Part shown: one piece after another, positions 1 through 5,486 of the stretch
How the letters are laid out: every line of letters begins with the position of its first letter
How positions within the stretch are numbered: the stretch's first letter is position 1
Origin: Gammaproteobacteria bacterium
GTDB lineage: Bacteria > Pseudomonadota > Gammaproteobacteria > Steroidobacterales > SZUA-146
DNA length: 5,486 bases
Assembly (NCBI GenBank): GCA_003228965.1
Contig: QIGP01000148.1
Location: forward strand, 1-5,486
Reading direction: 5' to 3'
The notes under the pieces: generated by a model
What the model was told of the DNA's origin: nothing
What the model saw: the letters and a program-made list of their open reading frames with translations, nothing else
The model's database searches: none
Made by a program: the position numbers and the translations under genes

Positions 1-622
1 GGTCACGAACTTCACCAATCAAAATTACGTCGGGCGCTTCTCGCATGGCGCTTTTCAACGCGCGCGCGTAGCTTGCCGTATCAACTCCGACTTCACGCTG
101 GTTAATCAGCGAATTCTTGTTCGGATGTAGAAATTCGATGGGATCTTCGATGGTCAGAATATGATCTGACGCGGTTTCATTGCGGTGATTGATCATGCCC
201 GCAAGCGTCGTTGATTTACCCGACCCGGTAGCGCCAACCATAAGGATCAGGCCGCGTTTTTTCATCACCAGATCTTTTAGTATTGGCGGCATACCCAACT
301 CATCAAGGCGCGGTAAGTCCGAAGTGATGTAACGAAGCACCATGGCCACGTTGCCGCGCTGATGGAACACATTGACACGAAAACGTCCCAGACCTGGTTC
401 GGAAATGGCGAAATCAATTTCGAGTTCGCGCGCAAAGGTATCGAGCTGATCTTCGTTCATCAATCCGAACGCGGCTTGCTTAACCATTTTCGGCGTAAGC
501 TCGGTGCTGTTAACAGGAATGATGCGACCATCGATCTTGATTTTGACCGGCGCGTAGGTGGTAAAGAAAAGGTCAGACGCCTTCTTTTCAACCATCAGTT
601 TAAATAGTGGTTTAGTGTTCAT
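1..622 (-). CDS. Third PilT/PilU-family type IV pilus ATPase, N-terminal part (3' end off the left edge)
   Basis: The first 207 codons are present. The family is hexameric secretion-type ATPases that work on the cytoplasmic side of the inner membrane and power pilus retraction. Seen: an N-terminal PAS-like region starting near ASDLFF (15-20), the GRFRVNVF segment (79-86), Walker A GATGSGKS (130-137, Lys136), the Asp box TIEDPIEF (157-164), QREVGVDT (175-182) and Walker B DVILIGE (198-204). The window ends before the His box and C-terminal lobe, so completeness cannot be judged. The ATG at 622-620 is the first start after an in-frame TGA nine bases upstream; the Shine-Dalgarno is weak (GAGA/GAAA). 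It lies 86 bp downstream of pilU and is probably co-transcribed. Its sequence is a mixture: SLINQREV resembles PilT, while REAPDVILIGEVRD resembles PilU. I infer an accessory retraction ATPase (a PilU- or PilT2-like paralogue); the exact subfamily is not settled. Confidence 0.88.
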   Translation of the reverse strand, partial: MNTKPLFKLMVEKKASDLFFTTYAPVKIKIDGRIIPVNSTELTPKMVKQAAFGLMNEDQLDTFARELEIDFAISEPGLGRFRVNVFHQRGNVAMVLRYITSDLPRLDELGMPPILKDLVMKKRGLILMVGATGSGKSTTLAGMINHRNETASDHILTIEDPIEFLHPNKNSLINQREVGVDTASYARALKSAMREAPDVILIGEVRD

Positions 623-708
623 GCTTTCTCAATACGTCAATGCAAAGATGAACCGGCAGCTTTCGAGGGTTTAGCACCTCCGTCCTGACGGGTTGTTCGA
701 GTTTTGTA

Positions 709-1869
709 CTAGAACTGTTTAGCGTCTGGCTCATGTTCCATGATGCGAAGACTGTGCCCACCTTCGTCTTGAGCTATGAACTCGCGTTTGCTTTCGAGCT
801 TAATGCGCAGGCGCAACTCGTTTTTAGAGTCGGAGTTGCGCAGCGCTTCTTCGTAACCGATGGAACCGTTCTCGTAAAGATCAAACAGCGCCTGATCGAA
901 GGTCATCATGCCCAAGCGATTTGACTTGGCCATGACTTCTTTAATCTGGTGCACGTCACCTTTGAAAATGAGGTCTGAAATCAGCGGCGAAGCCAACATG
1001 ATTTCCATGGCCGCGAGCCGGCCAACGCCGTCTAAACACGGAATCAATCGCTGCGAAATTAATGCGCGAATGTTCAGCGACAAATCCATCAACAACTGAT
1101 CACGCCGCTCTTCCGGGAAAAAGTTGATAATCCGATCGAGCGCCTGATTGGCACTGTTGGCGTGAAGTGTGGCCAGGCAAAGGTGGCCTGTCTCGGCAAA
1201 CTGAACGCCGTATTCCATGGTTTCACGGTCGCGAATCTCACCAATCAAAATAACATCCGGCGCCTGACGCAACGTATTCTTTAGCGCGGCATGCCAATTG
1301 TCGGTATCCACGCCCACTTCGCGCTGAGTAACAACACAACCTTCGTGAGGGTGTACGTACTCAACCGGATCCTCGATAGTAATAATGTGGCCACGCGAGT
1401 TCTTGTTGCGATGACCTATCATCGCAGCGAGCGTCGTCGATTTACCAGAGCCTGTACCACCTACAATAATTACAAGGCCACGTTTGGCCATGACCACGTC
1501 TTTAAGAACAGGCGGTAAGTTTAGATCGTCGAACACTGGAATGTCGGTTGTAATGGTACGCAATACCGCGCCCGTGTTGCCTTGCTGCACAAACGCGTTG
1601 GCGCGGAAACGGCCAATACCTTTAGGGGCCACAGCAAAATTGCATTCTTTGCTGCGGTCGAATTCTTTGGTTTGCTTGTCGTTCATTATAGAACGCACGA
1701 GCATGGCACTTTGTGAGGCCGTCAACGGGGTTTGCGAGACAGGCGTTATCACACCGTCAATTTTAATTGCGGGTGGAAACCCGACCGTGATGAACAAATC
1801 GGAGGCGTTTTTCGACACCATCCCGCGCATCAGGTCCTGCATCAATTTTATCGCTTGATCACGTTCCAT
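709..1869 (-). CDS. pilU: PilU, accessory type IV pilus retraction ATPase
   Basis: This 386-residue protein is close in length to Pseudomonas PilU (about 382) and matches it strongly. PilU is a cytoplasmic ATPase that depends on PilT and supports forceful pilus retraction and twitching motility. Seen: an N-terminal ASDLFITVG segment (22-30), Walker A GGTGSGKS (137-144, Lys143), the Asp box TIEDPVEY (164-171), the PilU-typical HPHEGCVVTQREVG (173-186), Walker B DVILIGE (205-211), a His box with His229 and His236 (ETGHLCLATLH), and the DLRL-like ELRLRIKLES (351-360). After this comes a 26-residue charged tail, in line with the C-terminal extension known for PilU. The ATG at 1869 follows an in-frame TAA and has a GGAGA Shine-Dalgarno (1879-1875) about five bases away. 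The gene lies 23 bp after pilT and is almost surely in the same transcript. The stop is TAG. No key residue is missing. Confidence 0.96.
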   Translation of the reverse strand: MERDQAIKLMQDLMRGMVSKNASDLFITVGFPPAIKIDGVITPVSQTPLTASQSAMLVRSIMNDKQTKEFDRSKECNFAVAPKGIGRFRANAFVQQGNTGAVLRTITTDIPVFDDLNLPPVLKDVVMAKRGLVIIVGGTGSGKSTTLAAMIGHRNKNSRGHIITIEDPVEYVHPHEGCVVTQREVGVDTDNWHAALKNTLRQAPDVILIGEIRDRETMEYGVQFAETGHLCLATLHANSANQALDRIINFFPEERRDQLLMDLSLNIRALISQRLIPCLDGVGRLAAMEIMLASPLISDLIFKGDVHQIKEVMAKSNRLGMMTFDQALFDLYENGSIGYEEALRNSDSKNELRLRIKLESKREFIAQDEGGHSLRIMEHEPDAKQF

Positions 1870-1892
1870 GAATTTCTCCGGTTGGCCTTAGC

Positions 1893-2933
1893 CTAAAACT
1901 GCTCTTTGTGGAAAGCACGGAACCGCGCCTCTTCACGACTCACCACACCTTTGCGAACAAGCTCCAGGAGGCACTGATCGAGCGTTTGCATACCGACTGA
2001 CTGCCCGGTCTGAATAGCCGAGTACATTTGGGCGATCTTGTTTTCACGAATCAGATTACGAATAGCAGGTGTACCCATCATGATTTCGTGAGCCGCGACG
2101 CGCCCTCCACCGTTTTTCTTCAACAGTGTTTGCGAAATAACCGCTCTAAGAGATTCCGAAAGCATGGAACGCACCATGTCTTTTTCAGCCGCAGGAAACA
2201 CATCGACAATACGGTCGACGGTTTTAGCCGCGCTACTGGTATGAAGTGTACCGAACACAAGGTGACCGGTTTCTGCTGCGGTTAACGCAAGCCGAATGGT
2301 TTCAAGGTCACGCATCTCACCCACAAGTATAATATCCGGGTCTTCACGAAGTGCTGAGCGCAGGGCTTCGTTAAAACCGAGCGTGTCGCGGTGAACTTCA
2401 CGCTGGTTAATAAGAGATTTTTTACTGACGTGTACAAACTCGATCGGATCTTCAACCGTGAGAATGTGATCGGGCTTGGTGTCGTTGATGTAATCGACCA
2501 TCGCCGCAAGCGTGGTCGATTTACCACTACCCGTTGGCCCGGTCACCAGCACGATGCCGCGGTTAGTCAACGAGATGTCTTTAAAGATTTTTGGCGCATC
2601 AAGATCGTCAAGCGTAAGGATCTTGCTTGGAATGGTTCGGAACACCGCGCCTGCGCCGCGATTATGGTTAAACGCGTTTACTCTGAAACGAGCAAGGCCC
2701 GGAATTTCAAACGAAAAATCTGTTTCGAAAAACTCTTCGAAATCTTTTCGTTGTTTGTCGTTCATGATGTCGTACACCATGCCGTGCACTTCTTTATGTT
2801 CAAGCGACGGCATGTTGATGCGTTTTATGTCACCGTCGACACGAATCATCGGCGGTACGCCGGCCGACAAATGCAAATCTGATGCATCATTCTTTACGGC
2901 GAACGCCAGTAGTTGTGCGATATCCAAAGCCAT
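1893..2933 (-). CDS. pilT: PilT, type IV pilus retraction ATPase (twitching motility motor)
   Basis: This 346-residue protein is nearly the same length as Pseudomonas PilT (344) and is very similar throughout. PilT forms a hexamer at the pilus base in the cytoplasm and drives depolymerisation of the pilin fibre, which gives twitching, DNA uptake and phage sensitivity. Seen: N-terminal ASDLHLSAGVPPMI (17-30), ARFRVNAFN (81-89), Walker A GPTGSGKS (132-139, Lys138), the Asp box TVEDPIEF (159-166), Walker B DIILVGE (200-206, Glu206), a His box with His224 and His231, and the PilT signature AIRNLIRE (290-297) needed for retraction. All are shifted by +2 relative to P. aeruginosa PilT. The frame stays open upstream to 3326, but MALDIAQLLAF matches the known N-terminus and the upstream part overlaps yggS, so the ATG at 2933 is chosen; AGGGA lies nine bases upstream. 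It is the first gene of a pilT-pilU-third-ATPase unit. Confidence 0.97.
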   Translation of the reverse strand: MALDIAQLLAFAVKNDASDLHLSAGVPPMIRVDGDIKRINMPSLEHKEVHGMVYDIMNDKQRKDFEEFFETDFSFEIPGLARFRVNAFNHNRGAGAVFRTIPSKILTLDDLDAPKIFKDISLTNRGIVLVTGPTGSGKSTTLAAMVDYINDTKPDHILTVEDPIEFVHVSKKSLINQREVHRDTLGFNEALRSALREDPDIILVGEMRDLETIRLALTAAETGHLVFGTLHTSSAAKTVDRIVDVFPAAEKDMVRSMLSESLRAVISQTLLKKNGGGRVAAHEIMMGTPAIRNLIRENKIAQMYSAIQTGQSVGMQTLDQCLLELVRKGVVSREEARFRAFHKEQF

Positions 2934-3128
2934 GCGTGAGTGTCCCTGTGGGTTCCTTTTAAATTCAACATGTTCACACCCTATATTGTGGCCGGTGAAA
3001 CACGAGGTCGTTCCTGCCAATACGTCGCAGACAGTGATCGTCACGGCGAATTGTTGTTCCAAGCCATACTGCGTCGCCGCAGAGGCCCGAGTTGCGCTAA
3101 AGTATACCGGCAATATGGAGCAAAAAGT
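2934..3128. promoter_or_regulatory. Divergent intergenic region between pilT and yggS
   Basis: The pilT unit (minus strand) and the yggS-proC-yggT unit (plus strand) start from opposite ends of this 195-bp stretch, so by layout it should hold a promoter for each. I could not find a -35/-10 pair with good hexamers and 16-18 bp spacing in either direction. Weak elements include TATACC at 3103-3108 on the plus strand and an AT-rich TTTAAA-type patch near 2957-2965. A small inverted repeat, CTGCG-TCGC-CGCAG, lies at 3069-3082, and the 8-bp palindrome AACATGTT lies at 2967-2974; neither matches an operator I recognise. The regulatory role is inferred from gene arrangement only. Confidence 0.4.
3117..3120 (+). 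promoter_or_regulatory. Shine-Dalgarno GGAG supporting the TTG start of yggS
   Basis: GGAG lies eight bases before a TTG codon at 3129. The alternative in-frame ATG at 3153 has no purine-rich element at a suitable distance. This site therefore decides the start of yggS in favour of TTG. Confidence 0.6.
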
Positions 3129-3842
3129 TTGACCCAAATCACACATAATCTGATGAATATTCAGGAAAGAATCGTAACAGCTTCCAAGCGTTATCGGCGA
3201 ATCCCAGATTCTGTACAGCTTCTGGCCGTGAGCAAGCGGCATCCGGCAACCGCTGTCGTCGAGGCCTGCGACGCAGGTCAGACCCATTTTGGCGAAAATT
3301 TCGTCAGCGAAGCCCTTACGAAACAAGCTGAGATTAACCCGTTATCTGCGGCTAATTCGTTAAATAACAAAGAGTTAAACTGGCACTTTATTGGCAAGAT
3401 TCAATCCAATAAGGCTCGCCAGATTGCGCAGAATTTTTCCTGGGTTCACAGCCTCGATCGCGAAAAGATCGCTCGGCGCCTGAACCAGTTCCGCAATTCC
3501 AGGCCGCCTTTGAACGTATTGGTCCAGGTCAATCTTAGCGGCGACCCCGAGCGAGCAGGCGTGGAACCCTCAAAGGTGGCGGATTTTGTCACCGCGATTA
3601 AATCGTTCGAGCGGCTGAAAGTTCGAGGTTTGATGGCTATGGCACCCGCCACCGACTGCTTCGACGCCCAATCGGCGGCCTTTGCACGGGTAAAAATCTT
3701 GCTGGAGGACATTCGACAACACGATGACTCCATTGACCAGTTATCGATGGGCATGTCTGGAGATCTGGAGGCCGCCATTGCCAATGGCGCGACCTGGGTA
3801 CGCATTGGCACCGATGTGTTTGGCAAACGGCCCACCGACTGA
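3129..3842 (+). CDS. yggS: YggS/PROSC-family pyridoxal phosphate-binding protein (PLP homeostasis)
   Basis: The 237-residue protein is a single-domain TIM-barrel PLP carrier similar in length to E. coli YggS (234). The family binds PLP and keeps vitamin B6 and amino-acid pools balanced in the cytosol; no catalytic activity is established. Seen: LLAVSK (31-36) with the PLP-binding Lys36, HFGENFV (53-59), WHFIGKIQSNK (85-95), RGLMAM (166-171), SMGMSGDLEAAI (206-217), and the phosphate-binding WVRIGT (223-228) with FG at 231-232. The TTG start at 3129 places the PLP lysine at residue 36, as in E. coli, and gives the family-like N-terminus TQITHNL. A start at ATG 3153 would remove eight conserved residues. 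The frame is open further upstream to 2940, but that part has no family similarity and runs into the pilT start. It is first in the plus-strand unit, 47 bp before proC, and ends with TGA. Confidence 0.95.
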   Translation: MTQITHNLMNIQERIVTASKRYRRIPDSVQLLAVSKRHPATAVVEACDAGQTHFGENFVSEALTKQAEINPLSAANSLNNKELNWHFIGKIQSNKARQIAQNFSWVHSLDREKIARRLNQFRNSRPPLNVLVQVNLSGDPERAGVEPSKVADFVTAIKSFERLKVRGLMAMAPATDCFDAQSAAFARVKILLEDIRQHDDSIDQLSMGMSGDLEAAIANGATWVRIGTDVFGKRPTD

Positions 3843-3889
3843 CACACTATCGCCGCATCAGGAACCCCCTTCCAACTTGAGACAACACT

Positions 3890-4711
3890 ATGCACTCTAA
3901 TCGCATCACCTTTGTCGGCGGCGGCAACATGGCAGGCGCCCTGCTAGCAAGGCTTGCCAAGCTTGACCGCTACGACTTACGGGTTGCTGATCCAGATACG
4001 GCGCAACGGGAGCAACTGGCAAAGCTGCCTGGTGTCGACACATTTATTGACAATCAAGAAGCCGTCGACGGCGCCGATTGCATCGTTTTCGCGGTTAAGC
4101 CCCAGATCATGCGCGCGGTATGCACGAATCTGACTGAGACCGTTGGTGATCTACAACCGTTGCTGGTTTCAATAGCAGCCGGCATCGAATGCGATCACAT
4201 CAGTCGCTGGCTTAATGGCTACCGTCGAATCGTCCGGGTCATGCCCAACACACCAGCACTCCTGGGGCGTGGAGCAACTGGTTTGTACGGTGATCGGGAC
4301 GTGACTGAGGACGATATTGCACTTGCCACCGCAGTATTTTCGGCCGTTGGCCTGGCTGCCTGAGTGGAACGCGAAGAACTCATCGACGCCGTCACGGCTC
4401 TGTCCGGCAGCGGGCCAGCCTACTTCTTCTATATACTTGAAGCGATGGAAAACGCCGCCGTAGAACAAACATTGCCACGCAAGCTGGCCCAGGACCTCGC
4501 CCGTCAAACGGCGTTGGGCGCAGCGAGCATGGCACTTAACGAAGAAGGCACGCTTGAAGAATTACGCCGCCGCGTTACCTCCCCGGGTGGCGCGACCGCC
4601 GCTGCGGTAGATATCCTGGCGGCACAAAAACTGCCTTCTATTATGGAGTCCGCCATGAAGGTGGCACGCCTGCGCGCAGGCACTCTGGCCGAAGAATTTG
4701 GAACGGATTAG
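3890..4711 (+). pseudogene. proC: Pyrroline-5-carboxylate reductase ProC, interrupted by one in-frame TGA
   Basis: ProC reduces 1-pyrroline-5-carboxylate to L-proline with NAD(P)H in the cytosol, the last step of proline synthesis. The frame spans 273 codons plus the terminal stop, the normal family size, but codon 158 (4361-4363) is TGA. The part before it (157 residues, 3890-4363 including the stop) holds the dinucleotide-binding fold: VGGGNMAGAL (9-18), FAVKPQ (67-72), VSIAAGI (93-99) and MPNTPALL (118-125). The part after it (4364-4711, 115 codons) holds the dimerisation and active-site domain: DAVTALSGSGPAYFF (166-180) and RRRVTSPGGAT (226-236). No frameshift or other damage is visible. 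Relatives have Trp here, so TGG to TGA explains it. A GTG directly follows the stop but has no Shine-Dalgarno. The start ATG has only a weak GAGA upstream. Nonsense mutation or sequencing error is most likely; a split or readthrough enzyme is possible. Confidence 0.88.
4361..4363 (+). other. In-frame TGA in proC at a conserved Trp position
   Basis: Family members read approximately VGL-x-x-W-V-E-x-E-x-L-x-DAVTA at this point. Here it reads VGLAA-stop-VEREELIDAVTA, so a single G-to-A change in TGG accounts for the stop. The other Trp codons in the window (pilU 192, three in yggS, proC 107 and yggT 123) are all TGG, and yggS ends with TGA at its normal C-terminus, so a general reassignment of TGA to Trp is not supported. 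Confidence 0.9.
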
Positions 4712-4717
4712 CACACT

Positions 4718-5269
4718 ATGACAGCACTCATCTTTATTTTAAGTCTCGTTGGAAAACTTCTAGTCGGCGTATTCGTTATGCGCTTCTTACTTCAGATAGT
4801 ACGCGCGGACTTCTATAACCCGGTGTCTCAGGCCATTGTCAGCGTGACCAATCCTCTGGTCATGCCACTGCGTAAAGTAATTCCGGGACTGAAAGGCCTG
4901 GATCTGGCGAGCCTGGTGGCCGCAGCCATCGTTCAAATCGTGGTGTTGTTGATTCTTTATATGATCCAGACAGGCGGCGGCATTCCAGACTTGGTCTACA
5001 CCTTGGTCGAGTCCTTTTTCAGCCTCCTGAATCTGGTGTTCAGTATTTACGTCATGACCATTTTTCTGCGTATCATTCTCAGTTGGATTAACCCGGACCC
5101 TCGCAACCCGGTTGTCAGCATGCTCTACAGCCTGACCGAACCTGTGCTTGCGCCAGCGCGTCGCATCATTCCAACCTTGGGCGGTCTCGATTTGTCCCCA
5201 CTTGTGGTGCTTGTTTTGCTGCAGGCGCTGCAAATTTTGATTAACAACGATCTTCGGTCGCTGTTTTAG
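4718..5269 (+). CDS. yggT: YggT-family integral membrane protein (two YGGT repeats)
   Basis: The 183-residue hydrophobic protein is about the length of E. coli YggT (188). The function of the family is not firmly settled; it has been linked to osmotic stress tolerance, and plant and cyanobacterial relatives to membrane and division functions. Seen: two homologous halves, each a hydrophobic segment, a short polar loop and a second hydrophobic segment. The first (about 20-75) contains FYNPVSQAI, TNPLVMPLRKVIPGLKGLDL; the second (about 112-175) contains SWINPDPRNPVVSML, TEPVLAPARRIIPTLGGLDL. Roughly four membrane segments are expected (about 3-28, 64-83, 97-122 and 160-175). The basic residues in the P-L-R-K and P-A-R-R motifs are typical of the family. 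The ATG lies six bases after the proC stop with no clear Shine-Dalgarno, which suggests translational coupling to proC. The next gene in E. coli, yggU (DUF167), is not found directly downstream. Confidence 0.94.
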   Translation: MTALIFILSLVGKLLVGVFVMRFLLQIVRADFYNPVSQAIVSVTNPLVMPLRKVIPGLKGLDLASLVAAAIVQIVVLLILYMIQTGGGIPDLVYTLVESFFSLLNLVFSIYVMTIFLRIILSWINPDPRNPVVSMLYSLTEPVLAPARRIIPTLGGLDLSPLVVLVLLQALQILINNDLRSLF

Positions 5270-5466
5270 ATCGCCCTGAGGTGCAGGATTTGGATCGCTT
5301 TGCGGCCAGGAATGCGCAGACGCCGCTTTGAATAGCAAAATAGCTCCACACTTACAGGTGCTCGCAACCGGGCCAATCGGCGGCTGTCGGAGTGAGTTCT
5401 TACGGGTTGCTACACGCCATTAATAGGCTATAGTATGACCTTGATTCGAACATTGGGGGATGACAC
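5270..5466. other. Intergenic region after yggT
   Basis: No reading frame of useful length with a start codon and Shine-Dalgarno is present. A loose inverted repeat, GCGGC at 5302-5306 and GCCGC at 5322-5326 with a 15-base loop, has no T-run and is not a convincing terminator. The right part holds the candidate promoter and a ribosome binding site for the next gene. Confidence 0.5.
5407..5434 (+). promoter_or_regulatory. Candidate sigma70-type promoter upstream of the gene starting at 5467
   Basis: A -35-like TTGCTA (5407-5412) and a -10-like TATAGT (5429-5434) are separated by 16 bp. This predicts a transcript starting near 5441, about 25 bases before the ATG at 5467. Both hexamers are good but imperfect matches to consensus. 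The position just before a new start codon, after a 137-bp gap without genes, strengthens the call. Confidence 0.5.
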
Positions 5467-5486
5467 ATGCGAGCCAGAACACTGCT
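5467..5486 (+). CDS. Start of an unidentified gene (3' end off the right edge)
   Basis: An ATG at 5467 is preceded by a strong Shine-Dalgarno, GGGGGA at 5455-5460, with six bases between, and by a candidate sigma70 promoter. Only the residues MRARTL can be read. The basic start would suit the n-region of a signal peptide, but six residues are not enough to identify anything. In Pseudomonas-like gene orders yggT is followed by yggU or a methionine-synthesis block (metX, metW, then an exported DUF4426 protein). These residues do not resemble the MetX start I remember. Product unknown. Confidence 0.45.

Noticed and set aside
362..607. Open frame on the plus strand opposite the third ATPase.
   Set aside because: It is antisense to a strongly conserved coding region, has no Shine-Dalgarno support and no recognisable domain.
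2391..3132. Two plus-strand open frames (2391-2882 and 2512-3132) opposite pilT.
   Set aside because: They are antisense shadows of a highly conserved gene; the proteins look like low-information reverse translations.
3115..3132. Five-codon ORF (ATG to TGA) that overlaps the yggS TTG start.
   Set aside because: It has no Shine-Dalgarno of its own, and an ORF this short is expected by chance; a leader-peptide role cannot be supported.
1893..3326. 477-residue extended version of pilT with a 131-residue N-terminal addition.
   Set aside because: The extension overlaps yggS on the other strand and does not resemble PilT, while the start at 2933 gives the normal length and N-terminus.
2940..3842. 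300-residue extended version of yggS.
   Set aside because: The first 63 residues do not resemble the family and reach into the region just upstream of pilT; the TTG start at 3129 fits better.
3446..3895. Minus-strand open frame of 149 codons across yggS and into the proC start.
   Set aside because: It lies opposite conserved yggS motifs and has no family signature.
5302..5326. Possible terminator hairpin after yggT.
   Set aside because: The stem is only five base pairs with a 15-base loop and no following T-run.
4787..5338. 183-residue minus-strand open frame opposite yggT.
   Set aside because: It is rich in His, Gln and Asn, as expected when hydrophobic codons are read in reverse; yggT is clearly the real gene.
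1..5486. Search for CRISPR arrays, insertion sequences, tRNA/rRNA genes, attachment sites and defence or toxin genes.
   Set aside because: No regularly spaced repeats, terminal inverted repeats, RNA-gene signatures or such protein families were seen; almost all of the window is explained by conserved genes.

Overview
The window looks like ordinary chromosomal DNA from a gammaproteobacterium of moderate GC content. Two things support this: the very close match of the PilT and PilU proteins to the Pseudomonas-type twitching-motility ATPases as I remember them, and the gene order pilU-pilT / yggS-proC-yggT, which is the classic arrangement in Pseudomonas and relatives. No database was searched; identifications rest on recognised motifs and remembered family sequences.

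The left half (1-2933) is read on the minus strand. It holds three consecutive genes of the type IV pilus retraction ATPase family. In transcription order they are pilT (2933 to 1893), pilU (1869 to 709) and a third PilT/PilU-like gene that starts at 622 and runs off the left edge just after its Walker B motif. PilT is the main motor that pulls pilin subunits back into the inner membrane, and PilU is its accessory motor. The third paralogue is not part of the standard pilT-pilU pair and mixes features of both.

A 195-bp divergent intergenic region (2934-3128) separates this cluster from a plus-strand cluster: yggS (PLP-binding protein, TTG start), proC (pyrroline-5-carboxylate reductase) and yggT (membrane protein). 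The cluster joins PLP homeostasis, the last step of proline synthesis and a small integral membrane protein, and its short gaps suggest one operon.

The main anomaly is in proC. The reading frame is intact from 3890 to 4711 except for one TGA at 4361-4363, exactly where the family normally has Trp (TGG) and at the junction between the NADP-binding and dimerisation domains. It could be a nonsense mutation, a sequencing error or, less likely, readthrough or a split gene.

After yggT (5270-5466) there is no recognisable gene. A reasonable sigma70-type promoter and a Shine-Dalgarno sequence precede a new ATG at 5467, whose gene runs off the right edge. I found no CRISPR array, insertion sequence, tRNA, rRNA or convincing rho-independent terminator. 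I see no defence or otherwise novel multi-gene system; the items worth a second look are the interrupted proC and the third tandem retraction-type ATPase.
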